DNA of 64,000 bases from Atriophallophorus winterbourni (lineage: Eukaryota > Platyhelminthes > Trematoda > Plagiorchiida > Microphallidae), in NCBI GenBank assembly GCA_013407085.1, contig JACCGJ010001316.1:62001-126000 (forward strand), read 5' to 3'. The position numbers and the translations under genes were made by a program. Numbering within the stretch: position 1 is the first letter of the stretch; each line of letters begins with the position of its first letter. Positions 1 through 13,865 of this stretch are shown one piece after another. Below the pieces are notes generated by a model. It saw only the letters and a list, made by a program, of their open reading frames with translations, made no database searches and was not told where the DNA came from.

Positions 1-1739
1 CGGGCGGTCAACACTTGGGCGAGAAACAATGTCATCAGTCAATTGAGAAGCCTCAGTTAGACAGCTAGAGGTGAACTGCAAGTTAACTTTTCAGACGACG
101 TTGTTTTTGCTCTGCATATCCATGATTGATTTAGGAGCAGGATTATGGCAGAGAACTCTGGGGGTCAGGCTGATGATTCATGTAGAAAATGTAAGTGTTC
201 AAAGTTTAGCACAATCGATGGCTTCTCTATTGATTTTAAAGTAAGAAAACTGAAAATCATCGACAGCTATGTAACCTTGATGTAGACATGAAAATCCATA
301 TCCCACGAATCGGTGTGGTTTGAAACTTCAGCATCTTGATCTTGGCCAATAAAATGCAGGCATTCGAAAGTTTGCTCAAGTCTTTGCCAATGCACGGTTC
401 GAAAAGATAGATACCGAAAGTGACATACCTTCAACGGCTTTAAGCGTTTAACAATGGGTGCCTAGGCAGTCTTTTAGGATTCGATGTCATGTGACTTTAA
501 AGTACAAAATTATATGGGAGTGCAACAGACCAAGACCATTGAGCGATTTCTAATTCGTCCGAGTATGGTCTGGTTATATCATTCAGAAGCCATCCATGAC
601 AGCTCTTACGTAACACTAAGTAACGACGTCTAAAACACCATTGACATTGTATTTTCGAGAAAGATTCCAAAAAGACGAGACCGGCGAGTTTAGTAGAAGA
701 AAGAAAAGCAGGGGAAGGCTTGACGATAGTCTCCACCCATCAAAGTCTAAAAGCTAAATTTAGTAATTAAACTAGCAAGTTAATAAGTACGCTTTCCTCT
801 CATACGTATTGCATTCTTTGGAATAACTTAAATTAACAATTATGCGAACATGAGCTGAAGCCAAATTCCGTGGAACATTTCTACTGTATTTCTTGAAAAT
901 GAGAATTAGTTGCTATTTATGCGAGTAGCACGAAACGGTACAATTTATATGGCTTCCCAACTTGATGGGGTTCTACGCCACAACGATTGGATTTCCCACT
1001 ACTGCATGTGCACATTTTACGTCTGGGAATGGGCAGCTTTTTGGAGTGTTTTATTAATCCTATATTATGTCAAGTAGAGTGGTAAGGAAAGCTTGTTTGG
1101 ATGCATGACGGTTAGCACCGAAAGGTAGGTGTTGTGCTGATGCTGCTCTGCTTGCTTATAAACTTTATTGTGTGCATATTTGAGCAGAGGTGTAAACACC
1201 TTGTCCACATGTGTCTGTGCTTAATCTCTACAGGTACCGTCTCGTTATAGGTCATGCCCTTCTCTGTCTACTTAGAAGTTTTTCGTATCATTGTTGTATG
1301 GCCTTTAAGCCCTCGGTATCTCCTGTCGGTATAATGCTATACACAAAGATGTTGATGACTTGGCTCGGTGAATCAATTTACACAGCATATTTGGGGTGCT
1401 TAATTCCGCTTCAAAACTAACACCTTCAGACTGTTTGCTCTTATCTAATGGAGTCAGTAAGACTAGCTTCATTAAGCTATGCACTAGACAACTTTCCAAT
1501 ATGTGTACCGTGAAGGTAATCGAACGTAGGACCTCTCGCTGGATAGGTGAGGATGTGTTTACTGAGCATAATAACCCCATTGTTGAATCAGTTCCACACA
1601 TCCTCATTGTAGAGCATTTTAAAATTTCACTGTTGAGTACAATATTCTATATACAACCATTTTAACGCAAACCTAGTGGCCTTGCCGTGTACTTCATTAC
1701 CATGAAACCTTGAATCAATAGCGTCATAGTAATTCTAAC
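1..1739. other. Non-coding stretch, no gene seen
   Basis: AT-rich sequence on both strands with only short, unrelated open frames (up to about 100 codons). None shows a recognisable domain, a plausible splice-bounded exon or homology to the other repeats of the window. Confidence 0.5.
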
Positions 1740-1880
1740 CGATTCCACTCGAAGTTCGAAAGAAGTTTTGCTGATGATGTCATCTAGCCTGATGACGAAA
1801 CGTCCAACAACAACTACGCAAGCTCGGCGAACACAAGGTGAACACCATCCACATCCTGAGCTACGAATATTTTCCTCTAT
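1740..1880 (+). repeat. Possible hammerhead-related repeat remnant
   Basis: The stretch at 1789-1806 reads CUGAUGA directly followed by CGAAAC and GUCC. Both halves of a hammerhead core are present but stem II is missing. The following bases contain ACA-rich sequence and an open frame on the plus strand. It may be a deleted hammerhead of a retroelement or a chance match; no second copy exists in the window for comparison. Confidence 0.25.
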
Positions 1881-2699
1881 TGCCACTCAAATTTCTTTGC
1901 ATCATTATTTACGTACTTCGAATAACGGACGGGAAGGGCATGTTATTCTTATTTCCCAGTATTCATGTGATCGGGCAACGGCATATAGCCAAACTGTAAA
2001 ACTGTAAAACGTATCCGAGTGAAACCAGTTTTGACGTGAAAACGTGTGCATGAAGCGTATGACACTTGAATTAAATATTCAAGCTGCACGTTAAATGACG
2101 TCACCGTCATCACGGCATCATGTGCCAGTTTAAGTGATGAGCATAAAGGGGGTTTAGAAATGTATTGGATTTTTGTAGTGTATAGTTTTTTTAAAAAAAA
2201 TGGTAGCAAATTGCTCCACGGAAGAGCCTCTGAGTGATGAAATCGCATCTAAAGTTTCTCCAAGCTTCTTCTTCTTCGGGAACCTTATTCGAATTGAGTA
2301 AATTGTTTCCTAGATTGACTACCGCATGGTGGAAATGTTGTACATCATATAACCGAATTTAAGATCTGGAGCTCATCGGGTATATTAAACAGTTAAATAA
2401 ACCAGCGTTCATTTTCGCTACTAAGTTTATCAATGACAATGAGATTTGGGATTTGTTCAGTATGAATTTGTAAGATTCGCAACTTTCATGGGCACGTTTG
2501 ACAACTAGAGAACCAATTTTTCGTCTTACTCATTTTCCGCTCTATATCTAGCGTGTGCACATCTGGCTTGACCACTCTTATACACGCACCCTACAAGAAT
2601 GGACGAAAACCCACGTGAACTGACCTTTTTCACCACGAAAGGCTAGATAGGGCGACGACCTTGTATGGCTGGCTCAAATTTCGCTTTCCACAGTCCGCT
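1881..2699. other. Non-coding stretch, no gene seen
   Basis: No open frame with a recognisable product, no repeat shared with the rest of the window, and no RNA gene was seen here. Confidence 0.5.
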
Positions 2700-3530
2700 C
2701 TGTGTTATTTCGGTCAGGTCAACATAGTTGTGTGCGTACACGGCAAGCAAATAGGATTAATCGATCGGCCGACGGTGGGCGTAGGATTGATCTATAATTG
2801 ACGAGAATCTAAAGTGACGATTTAAAGGAATTACACCACCGGATCGAACCTTTATCGATCGTTAATTTAACAAAGAAAGGATGTTTGTAACCGTACATAT
2901 TCCAGATATCTTCAAAGTGATGACGATTGAGTAGTCTTGCATATTATTCTATTCAAACCCGCTTTTATCCTACCGTCGCAATAATTGGACTCACGTTTCT
3001 GTAAACAAATGGGAATGGGAAATTATCGCCTACGCGGCCGATGTTTGATCAACTCGCATTCAATTATTAGTGCGTTCGTGTCTCACTTACCGTATTCTCC
3101 CCTAAACCGTTTCGCAGACAATCAAACGAGCCGATAACCAGTTTAATTTGTCTGCGCTTGTCCTGAGCTTAGTGGATTGTCAACATTGTTCGTCGTAAAA
3201 CGCACTGAATTATTCAAACGTTGCTAATCGAGACGGATTAAACACACATGCGCGTTTACTCTACCGCGGGATGGCGATCGATAAGAGTAAACGTTAAGTA
3301 ACAAATGCCATTAACCAGGGTGTGCGTGTTTGTGCGCAAGTCGGAACAAGAGTTATTGATCGCGCATTAGATATGCGAATATTCAATCGATCGTACGTAT
3401 GCGCCCCAAACACGCATTGCGCGTGTGCTGGCGACAAGTACGCATAGTATCGCATTCCGCGTGTCCTCACAACTTGTGCGTTCGATAATCGTTAATCGAT
3501 AAAACGCTCTAATCAACACACCTTCTATCG
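2700..3530. promoter_or_regulatory. CpG-rich patch in AT-rich DNA
   Basis: Roughly 830 bases have strikingly frequent CG dinucleotides, with many CGATCG-, GCGC- and CGTACG-type words, unlike the flanks. No long open frame explains it. It could be a promoter-like island for a gene to the left or right, or part of an unrecognised repeat. The base composition is seen directly; the regulatory role is only a guess. Confidence 0.3.
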
Positions 3531-4140
3531 TAGTTGTTGCATTGAATTGTGAGCCCCGAGGTAATCAATTGTGCATTTTTGTAAAGCAGTATGCTGGTAT
3601 CCGTCTATTCAACAATAAATCCATTCACAGGGGCTTAAAAAATTGCCGCGTGATAGCGCATCCCATATTTTACGAAGAGATTAGTTCTAATTGGAATAGC
3701 ATCGGACCACACGGCAAGGACATTCCGAGTCAATATTATTTCGATGAACAAGTTAGCTTTATCTAATTCTAGTTTACAACGCGTGGAGCACTAGTTTAGT
3801 TTTTGAAATGCTTGACTATGTTAATAAATTTATGAAACATCTTTGATGACAAATTATTTTGACACCCAGAACTTACAGAGCAAGGTTTGTTTGCTGTGTG
3901 CATTGCTCGATTATCAGTGGGTAATGGATGCATGCAATAATTTCTCGGGCTCTCAATGAACTACACTTTCTATTGTACAAAATCAGTTTCAGCACGGAAA
4001 AGTTGTTTCCGCGACCGCCTCCCAGTTTCCTCCGAGCTGTTGTTGATTTTATGATAGCTAAAAACCCTCCATTCCAACTTGTTCGTCGGTTAAACAGTAA
4101 GGTTTTATTCACGACTGAATTCAATGTTAGCTAAAGCAAT
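3531..4140. other. Non-coding stretch, no gene seen
   Basis: Short overlapping open frames occur on both strands (for example 3873-4134) but carry no domain and no credible splice sites. The stretch lies beyond the 3' end of the minus-strand DYNC2LI1 gene. Confidence 0.4.
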
Positions 4141-4325
4141 CACACACTTGGAATCTGTTGCGGGTTTCGCTTCCAAACTGGATGAGTATATGACGAACCA
4201 TGCGGTAGGTGACTGTGTCTATTGATTTTTGAGAGATTTCGTAATTTTACTCCATATACCTGTCATCCTATGGTTATTGTTAAACTTATTGCTTTTTCTA
4301 CCATTAAACATTCTGATTTCAAGTT
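4141..4325 (+). mobile_element. CR1-like LINE, 3' terminal fragment
   Basis: The plus strand encodes the last about 25 residues of a CR1-like reverse-transcriptase ORF, with the motif KLDEYMTNHAV before a stop at about 4225. An about 100-bp 3' UTR follows. Both parts match the 3' end of the better-preserved minus-strand element at 57810-59930 and the copy ending near 26700. The UTR ends in a TTCTGA-type terminal motif, as in the other copies. It is a severely 5'-truncated insertion just downstream of DYNC2LI1. Confidence 0.8.
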
Positions 4326-4482
4326 GACCAAAAATTTTCTAAAAGCAAACTGCCACAAGCTCGACTTCTAGTTTATCTGGACCCAATTTTGTCCACCTTC
4401 GTGCCTCAGTAGCGTGGCATCCATTAGTACCGTACTGCTGAGAACCATCTAGAAAATCTTTATCAGGTATATCATTTATCAA
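4326..4482 (-). other. 3' flank/UTR of DYNC2LI1
   Basis: Sequence directly downstream of the stop codon (minus strand). No canonical AATAAA lies in the first 100 bases; weak variants such as GATAAA are present, so the poly(A) site is not fixed by inspection. Confidence 0.4.
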
Positions 4483-4677
4483 CTAAGCAATCAACACTCC
4501 TTCGGCTGCAGCCAACTGTAATTGTTCTTTGAATCGTTTTGCTCCCTGGTGAAGCTTTTTATCCAGTTCTTCTTCTTTAGTCGCCCGTGCTGTATCCACC
4601 AGAGGTTCCGCATATTGTGCAGAGTGAATTATTCCAGCGTTATCCGTAGGATTTAGTGCAGAAGAAGGCTCGGTAAT
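4483..4677 (-). CDS. DYNC2LI1: DYNC2LI1 exon 9 (C-terminus)
   Basis: This 195-nt terminal exon encodes 64 residues and a TAG stop. [12 protein letters not shown] followed by a charged helix mirrors the DPQYAENEVDEM tail of vertebrate D2LIC. The acceptor is ggacacag. Confidence 0.9.
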   Translation of the reverse strand: MTEPSSALNPTDNAGIIHSAQYAEPLVDTARATKEEELDKKLHQGAKRFKEQLQLAAAEGVLIA

Positions 4678-7600
4678 CTGTGTCCAAAAGAGTACAGCGA
4701 TATACACAATATGTTGGAAAGCTGACGATATCAATTGCAATAATGATGGAAAAGGTATGATCTGATTGGAAAACCCTTGAAACCAAACGAATAGTCGGTA
4801 TAAAAACCGGAATCAAACACGATCGATTAATATAAAAAGAATAGACATTTTACTGCCAAAGCACCATTGGCAGCATTGATCCATCCACTGGAAGGCGCTG
4901 TGATCGTGAACGGAAATAGTTACACTGGTATTCATGTGATCGGAGTGTTGAGACAGCAGTAAAATAGGGCACTAATTAGTTGTGTTTAACAGAACTTGCA
5001 AGCTGCTGCTTTGCTTCTGGTGCATGAGGCAATGAAGCAGATTGACCTTCACGAGAAAAGTTTGATGAATAACTGCAGCTGAGTAAAGCTAAATAAAAAG
5101 AGGACAAGTTGACTGGGTTTCACATAAAAATAAACAAACGTAAATCCCCCAGTGGACTTTTCATTTATGACGCACCGTATCAAGTTCCAGTTATCGGTTA
5201 GGTGTACGAAAGCTTGGCGACGTACCTGGTTGCTGTAAAGGTAATGGATTTTGTATAAATTATCAAATTCGGTCATTTCACTAGCAAGGTAAAACTCCTC
5301 ATGGTAACCCTTCCTGCACTGAAATACAATCCCGGCTAGTAATCACAGGCATTGTGACTTCTATATTATCACTATCCTTGCATCCAAATAATTGCCACGT
5401 GTATTTTAAAATTAATGATGTTTCGGTAGGTCCTATGAGCTCGTGTTGAGATCGATGGTAAGCGTTATTTAAACCTTCTCAGCTAGTGGTAACGCGCTAA
5501 CAACAAACGTAGACTAAGCAATTCCCGCCCCAGTGTGTGAAACCGTCCAATTTGTTCCAACAACTCCGTGTTACAACCGAGACAATCGATAAAATTGTCC
5601 AGACAACAGACAAGCAGTCCCGCATTGGGCTGGATAGACATGTGACTAATGCTGCCACACTTTCTAGGGCACGCAAAAAATAGGTAGTGTTGGGCAGCTA
5701 GATTTCGCCTTGTACTGACTAGCTGGTTAACTGTAGCACGTGGGTGCAAAGAAGCAATAAGCTGTTAATTTCATGTAGAGATGTGGTAGCAAATAGCTTT
5801 CTACCAAGCATAAAAGTTCTATTTTTTCATTCATCGACTGGCAAAGCGATACATTCATTGAACTTAAATTAATGTCACACTTTACCCAAGATTAATGACG
5901 GCGACCTACATTGTCAATCCGATTCAATCGATCCAGTTCGAACTTGTTTTGATTTTATGCAGTGAATAGATCTCATGGCGTGACCTGATTGTGTGAACTA
6001 AAATCCGGGTTCCGTATCACGTGATATGTCACAATGTCGGCAAGCCAACCATCGTGTAAACAATGGCAGAAATATTGATTAATTTACGGATGCACCGTCG
6101 AGGCTCTCGGCACGACATGTCAAGTAGGGTGAAAGAGACGAATTCAGCCTACTGTTTGCGGACAAACAATTGGTAAACAGTGTCGACTGGAATTAGACAG
6201 TACTACATAAACGAACTTAATCCAGAACTCGCTGATGTTCAAAGTAAATGTAAACATGCAGCGCATTGCAACTGATTTTGGATTCGTTTTATGGAAAGTG
6301 TGGGCGCACATTAGCCAAGGATCCCGGGAAGAACTTTACACCATTTCGTCATGCAGATATAACCTCCGAGATGATGACACCGCAGCTTATTCTAACCTCC
6401 AAAGCAGCAATTTGATTCGTTTCAACGGTGACATTAGTCTAATTAGCTGTAACCATTCGAACGCTAGTCTAATACTGGGATAAAATGTGTTTGCAACATT
6501 AAGCATGTCCTTAATGAGGAGATTTGAACACGCACTCAAGTGGCAACACAGGGTGGGTTTGGGTGCAAATGCACTTGGAATAGTGATGGATTCAGAGTGA
6601 AAGTTGGCCATTCACTGAACTTGACGACCACATTTTGGTCGACTGAATACACATCATAGTTGTGAATACGATATCATCCCAGTAGGCATTCTCATAGGTT
6701 TAGTTATACCGAATATACGAGCGCTGCATATTACTGCACTCCGATTACGGTGCTTCAAATATTCGCGACTATGTTCTCCCCCTGTTTACAAACAAAAGAA
6801 TAATAACTACACTTTCTACGTTTCATACAGAGCTGTTGCTGGTGGTGTGAATGTGCAGCGCAGCGTTATCTGAATTCTTGAACTAGTCTTGGAAGTACCC
6901 AAAGACGAGCACCAGTGGCTGTTGGAAAACGGGTTTAAATTTAAATTTGAAAGGTTTCTCATGAGTTAGTGAGACCAGAATTTCCTTCAGATGAGTGAAT
7001 TTACACGCGCAGAGAAATTTTTACGGAGTTCATATACAGCTCATTAATAGCCATTAAAAACGAAGTACTCTTACTACAATGTCCTGATTAATCTCATTCT
7101 CCAAAGAAAACGAGAACTAGTGGTAGGTATGTTCACGATGGTATGAATAAAAATGTGAAAAAACTCGAATGTGAAAACCAGAGTACTATATCATCAAGCC
7201 ACTGCAATCGGTTTCGTAGGTATTCAAGTCGTTAAACAGCTTGGATTAATACACGCAAATTACGAAAGCTGGACATTTTTGTTCGGCAATTATCATTCCA
7301 TTTTTTCTCCCTTTATTGTTGAAACTAAAGCAACAACATCCAACTTGTTCTCTATTCTCTCTAGTGTTTCAAGTGCATACGGATCCTGATCGTAGTGTTC
7401 CTACCTGATGAGTGCAAACTTCACGAAACCAGTCTTTGGGTGTGTGTGTGTGTGATGGAGATGTGTGCAAATGATTATTTTTGAAACTACGATATCTTCA
7501 ATGCCAATTAAAATTTTTGGACATTTTTTGCGCAAAGCTAGGTCAAATAAATGCACGATGCCTATTCGTTTTACAGATTAAACACATCAAATTCGTTCAA

Positions 7601-10600
7601 CTGACCGAGGTAGGGTTTTAAAGCTGATCCACCCTGGATCAAAACTCAAATTTTTATAGTACTAGAAGTTATCACTTAAAAATCACCACAGGATGAAGAG
7701 GCATGTGGACAAAAGCATATAAACTTCCGAGGGTTAATGTGAACCGAAGCATAGCGTATAGTGTGTCATATTTTCGTAAAGTTAATTGCTTTTTCAACCA
7801 TAAATTTTCAATCTTGAAGCTTCGAAGTACAAACCGTATGATTTCGTCCGAATGTGTAAGGGCAAGTACAACTCAACATTGCTGCCATCCGTATATTTAG
7901 TTCTTTCTACATGTTATGGTTTTTTCTAAGATTGCACTTTCAAAATGTGAGTGATATCAAGGGAAATGCCAATCTATGAATCACTGAACACGATTCCATT
8001 TATCGAAATAGTGATTACAAAGATTAGCAAGATCTATTTCACTCTAAAAAGACCTGCTGGCTGCACGGAAGTCGATGCAACACACCAACCAGTGTTTCAC
8101 CACATACTTGATCCAAATGCCACGCGATATAATTCCACGTGGAACCAGGGTTGCGTATAGTTTGATCACGTGATGGAGGTGTTGATGTGGCACTAAACTG
8201 GCGATCGATAGCGCAGCAAGAAATGTGGAGTATTACATTTATTGCTTTGATTCCAAGTAGAATTAGGATAATGCGAGGTAGATTGTTGTTAATAATAATC
8301 AACCCAGTGGATAATGTGCGAAAGAGTTTTGATTCAAAATAGAGAAAGAAATTTATAACCCGGGTAGGCTAATGTTAAAGTGCGTTTACAAGTCAACTCA
8401 GCAGTAACAGTGCCACTTTGAATTTAAAATGTTGTTTAATGTTTTCTTGCAGATCAACAATATAAAGAGGGTTCGGTTGTTATAATGTCCTTGTTAAGGA
8501 GCGTATCGTATCATAAAGCATCAAATATATTTTCGCTATGCTGTTTATAAAGAAACGAGCCAAGAATGTTTCTCTGGGTGGCACTGACTGTACAAAATCT
8601 TGCAAATAATAATAATTTCAAAGTCCCTGTTACATGTTAGGATTGTAATACCTGCGGGAATTTAGCACAGAATGCGAATTTCCACATTTCAAGTGGTGTT
8701 TTCACCTTGCCAACAGTGGACATCGTGTCAAGGTTGGGTGGCGTACCTGAAATAAAAAAACATTATGATTTCATCTTTAACGTGATGTACAGCTTTGATG
8801 AGAATTAACACAAAGATTAGAGAAACCAGAGCACTGATAATCTGATACGTAAAGACAAAACCATGTTGCAAGAAGCCATAAATATAAACACAAAATCACA
8901 ATCATTCAACGTGTGCAATCAAATTTAATTGTCTGGGATTTCTATAACAAAGCTTCCATAAATTCAGAGGCCGCTTCATCGAATGTACTGAAACTAGAAC
9001 AATGTTAGCGTTCTGTTGAAAAAATGCCAGGGCAAACTACTATTTTATACTGAACATAAAAAGGAGCAGCTCGGTAGCTATAGCAATTGTCTAAATATTC
9101 ATTTTGTTGTGTTACTTAATAACAACAAGTAGTACATTTGTAGGTTCCAAGGTTGTCACGACCGGAGCGGTTTTGGGAATAAGCTCCCAATTCCAAAAAT
9201 GCTCTAATGGCGCGTCTCATATAGCCTTTGACAACCAAGTCTAGCTCCTGGTCTGCACATGTGGTCCTGTTTGACCCAGCGAAACTGCATTTGCTGACAG
9301 GAGGAAGGCGGCTGACTGGCGCCTCATAACCTATTTGCTTCGGTCAGGTGGAGCTCGTAAGTCAACTTAAGTGAAGGAAAACACTTATCTCAAAACTCCA
9401 CAGCCTTGTGGCTACATATAACCAAGGAAAAGGCTTCAGGAGTCAGCTGGAGGAAAAATCCGGAGCTGAAGTCCCGTTAAGACACTCCATTGCTCTTATA
9501 TGGATAATAACACGGGAAGCAACAGATACCGGTTAAGAGCTATGGACCGACTGGCCTAAAACTCAGCGCCTGTGGCTGCTTCCGGCGGTGGGAGAGATTT
9601 TCAGGTCTCATTGGACGGCTACCGCAAGCCTGAAGCTGGGCAGCCCCAAGTCAATAAGGTGCCGTCTCGCCACGGTCTGCTATTGTCATTGGGTGAATGG
9701 GGATTAGGAATCAACCGACAAGCAAACTGTATTTTTCCGAACTAGCGAAACGAATTAATAAAAAAACCAAGGTCGGCTCTGCAACTGGGAACCTAGAACG
9801 TCGGGTCCATGCTTTTGGGATTTTATGACGAAATCTCGCATATCCGAGACGTAAGAAAATCAGCTGTGATTAACATTGAGTTTTAACGGATGAAGGTCGA
9901 CGTGGCCTTGCAAGAGACGCGTAAAACAGAAAAAGATTACACATTTTTTGGAATGGAAGGGGTTCTGATGATCCTCGAGTGCATGAAGTTTCGTTTGCCA
10001 TGTGAAACAGACTACTAAAACCAGCAGAACGAAGCAGCTGCAGGAGCGAACGGATTTGGACTCTAAATCTGGAATGCATCACTGGTACCATTACGTTGGT
10101 ATGCCAACAGATGTAGACTTACGACTTCTAAGAGCAGCTAGAAATATGGTCCGACAGACTGCAAGACGGTGTGCAAATAACTATTGGACTGAAATTAGCC
10201 TCAGTATCCAAAAAACTGCGGATACTGGAAATTTTCATAGAATGTATGATGGGATGAAGTGAGCCACTGGTCCAAACAAACTTAAAACGGCTCCCATTAA
10301 GTCTGTATCTGTTAATCCGTTTGTCGAAAAAGCTCGGCAGATGGAAAGATGGATAGAGCACTTTTCCTCTCTCTACTCTAGGGACACTACGGTTTTACCG
10401 CATGCACTCGAAAATGTTGAGCGGTTGCCAACCATTGAACATCTAGATACTCGCTCTACACTTGATGAGCACAATACCCCAATCGACCGTTTAGCGAATG
10501 GGAAGGCCCCTGGTGACGAAAAAATTCCACCTGAGCTCATCAAATGCTGTAGAAAAGCATTATTACAGCCTCGTCATCATTTGCTTCTTGAACGCTGACA

Positions 10601-13600
10601 GGATGTGTCCCACAAGAGATGCGAGACACGAAGATTATCACGCTATTTAGGAATTACAGAGGAATCTTCCTTCTGAATGTTGTAGGCAAATTGTTTTCTA
10701 AAGTCTTACAGATCCGGCTACAATTTTTAGCTGATAGAGTTTACTCTGAATCTCAATGTGGCTTCCGCAAAAGAAGATCAACAGTTGACATAATCTTCTC
10801 CTTGATACACCTTCAAGAAAAGTGTCGGGAAAAGCGGATGCCATGATACGCCGTTTTTATTGATTTAACGAAGGCATTCGACTACGTCAGCAGGGAGGGT
10901 CTTTTAAACTGCCTGATATGATAGGCAAGACTGCTCAAACTCGTTATTTCCTTTAACTCGGGCTCAGATAATTTTAACGGTTTCAGTTCAGAAGACTATG
11001 AAATTCGCCGAGGCATCAAACAAGGGTGTGTTCTTGCTCCAACACTGTACGGCATTTTATTTGCTCTGATTCTGAAGTACGCTTTTAGGACGGGAACAGA
11101 AGGCATTTACCTATACACGCGAAGTGATGGCAAGCTTTTCAACCTGAACCGGTCGAGAGCACGAACCAAGGTACGGGATGTGCTAATTCGTGACCTGCTG
11201 TTTGCCGACGATGCAGTAATTATTGCTCACTCCCAAGAACACCTCCAGTCGCTAAGAGACTGTTTTTTATCGACACGCAAAGACTTTGAGCTAACAATCA
11301 GCATGAGAATGAGCAAGACCAAAGCACTTGGTCAAGGAATTGTATCTCCTTCAATCATCACTGTCGGAAACTGTCAGCATGAACCAGTACATCATTTCAC
11401 ATATCTTGGTTCAACCATTGCGTACAACCTCTCGCTAGACACGGAGATTGATAAGCGGATTGGTGAAGAAGCCGTCATTTTGTCCCGATTGAACTCTTGT
11501 GTTTGAGGTAACCGCAAGTTGACTGTAAAGACAAAGATGATGATATACAGCGCGTGTGTACGAAATGCTTTACTGTACGGCAGTGAAAACTGGACCACTC
11601 ACGCAAGACACGAACGGAAGCCGAATGCTTTCCAACTGCGAAGCATCTGTCGTCCCTTGAACATATCGTGGATGGACAAAGTAACTAATGCTGAAGTGCT
11701 TTCAAAAGCTGGTTTACGGAGCATGTTCACCATACTACAACAGCGCCGCCTGCGGTGGCTTGGCAACGTCTACAGAATGTAATATGGTCTTATTCCGAAT
11801 GATTTACTCTATGGTGAGTTGAAATCAGGAACTCGACCATTGGGCAGACGGTAATTGCGGTACAAATACGTTTGCCGAAATGATACGAAAGCTCTTGGCA
11901 TTGACCTCGTGAGTTGGGAAGAACTTGCTCTTGACCGCAGACATTGGAGGCATTGCGTAAAACGTTGTCTGCAAGCTGGGCAGGAGCAGATACAGCTCTT
12001 GGCTGCTGAACGCAGATCACGCCACCGACATGCAACTGATGTCCTAAAACCGAGTTCTGACTATCGTTGCAAGCGCTGCGGGAGAGATTGGTCCTCCCGA
12101 TTCGGACTGTTTTGTCATTCAAAAAGCTGTGGAACATGAAAAAATCATGCGATTGTGATGTACATCCATGGTCGACATTGACCAAAGGAGGCTAACATAT
12201 ACATTTGTAACAAATAGTCACAAGCCGTGAACAATAATGTAACAGTGCCGAGGAGTGTCCGTTGTCATAAAGGTGGTACAATCAGCATTCACATGCCTTG
12301 AACAAATGGATCAATGTTACCCAAAGCTTGAATTATTAAGCCACTGTTCGTAATTATTAGTAATTGCTAGTATTGCATAAGTATGCAAATAAGGGGATAT
12401 TCAATCCTGTGTCGAAACCAATCCACATGTGACTAAACAGGTTGGCCACACCAGCTATATACAACAGTTCTTTCGGTGTCCAAGCATTGGTTACCAATCT
12501 TCTATTGTTTCAAGACGCGAATCCTAGTCATTCTGACTCTAACTGATTTCTACAATCAGCGCGAAACCAGCTGAAAATGGAAAATGGATATTTTGTTCAA
12601 GCTTTTAGGTTTAAACTTATCCATTTTGGTACTAGTTCAAAAGCGTTACTCGTTGGGGAGTTAAAATAAGTGAATCTACCGTGAATTAGTCCAAAGTAGA
12701 AATGAGGAAATCTCTCAACATTGACCATCTGCCGTGGTAAAAACAAGATGCCCACCGTTGTCTTTTGAGATCTGTAAGCTGCTAGCTTTTATCTGAAGAG
12801 AAGCGGGCGTTGTTATGGAATACTAAACGGAGTTTACACAATTACCTTAGATTGCATATCGCTGCGAACTTTGTGCCAGAGATTGTTGCTGCTGAACTAA
12901 GATGTATAGTCACGCGATTGTAATGCTCATTGATGAAAGCGATCGAACAAAAAGGCAAACACATGCAGCACATCTTTACGAAATCGTAATAAATTACTCA
13001 ACTGGATAAAAGTCATCTGACTTTATACTTTAGCTCTTGATGCATTGGATAACCTACCAATATGAGAATAAGAATCGGTTCCCCTCGGTATTGACAGTGG
13101 TTTACCGAAATCTAAGTGTGAATACTTCAATTCTGCTGTTCCAAAAGCCAAATTGCTCAAGACAGTCTTCACGCGTTTCAGCACATTATCCTCCTTGACC
13201 GTACAGAACTGTCAGATTTGTACATGCGTAAATATAACTCAACTTACATATACAGCAGCGTAGTAATGATGAGCTAGAAATCGTAAAGTCTTGCACACCA
13301 ATTTCTGTTGTTCCAAAGCTAAAGTCTGAAAATAAGTGATTTTGACCAAAATTACTGACTGTAAACTGATCATATTTTGAACCAATAATGGTTAGGGGAA
13401 TCGGGAATGGATTCATCAAATCTTTGTCGGGGTGATTAAAGCCCTCGCGCTTCTCCCGGAGAATCTGCAGGCGTTTACGAATAGCGTTTGTGTGTCGTTG
13501 TGCCAGACTCGAATGTATATCCTCGAACCGTCGTTTAATTTTCTCCAGGAATAAATCCAACACACTCCATAACTCATGCGGACGAGAGAGATCGAGCACA

Positions 13601-13827
13601 AGTACAATTTGTAAATTGCTGTACTTTATAACAGTACATCACTTACCACAGATTTTCAGGTGATATTGTGACATCTAGCAAGTCAGCTAGCTTCGTTCCA
13701 CCACCAAGTTCCCAAATGTGTACAACTGATTTCGGCTGAAAATTAGATTCAAATATTTTTTCCATTATTATTATTATNNNNNNNNNNNNNNNNNNNNATT
13801 ATTATTATAATTATTATAATTATTATA

Positions 13828-13865
<38 letters not shown>

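Larger units (their letters stand above)
4678..8651 (-). other. DYNC2LI1 intron 8 (4.0 kb)
   Basis: A long terminal intron. Apart from a hammerhead-type repeat near 7396-7460 and a short GT run, no repeat or exon was recognised; its open frames are short. Confidence 0.8.
9151..12196 (+). mobile_element. Decayed zinc-finger LINE, near full length
   Basis: A non-LTR retrotransposon lying antisense in DYNC2LI1 intron 7. It starts with GGTTGTCACGACCGG, shared with the copy at 29150, and ends near CCATGGTCGAC...GGAGGC, shared with three other copies. Translated pieces in shifting frames show [15 protein letters not shown] (10503 on), [14 protein letters not shown] (about 10757), [12 protein letters not shown] (about 10855), [18 protein letters not shown] (about 11005) and [12 protein letters not shown] (11199 on), the RT catalytic box. 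A C-terminal part follows with [26 protein letters not shown] and a CKRCGRD zinc finger ending in H-x-K-x-C. Stops and frameshifts in several places mean it is dead. The clade is not assigned. Confidence 0.88.
8747..13057 (-). other. DYNC2LI1 intron 7 (4.3 kb)
   Basis: A long intron, most of it occupied by an antisense zinc-finger LINE (9151-12196). The remainder shows no feature. Confidence 0.85.

Noticed and set aside
5483..5749. 88-codon minus-strand open frame in DYNC2LI1 intron 8
   Set aside because: No domain recognised, no codon or splice support, and it lies inside the intron of a gene on the same strand.
13186..13599. 137-codon open frame read as one uninterrupted protein
   Set aside because: Its second half reads through two micro-introns (13326-13359 and 13209-13247); only the spliced version keeps the dynein light intermediate chain alignment.
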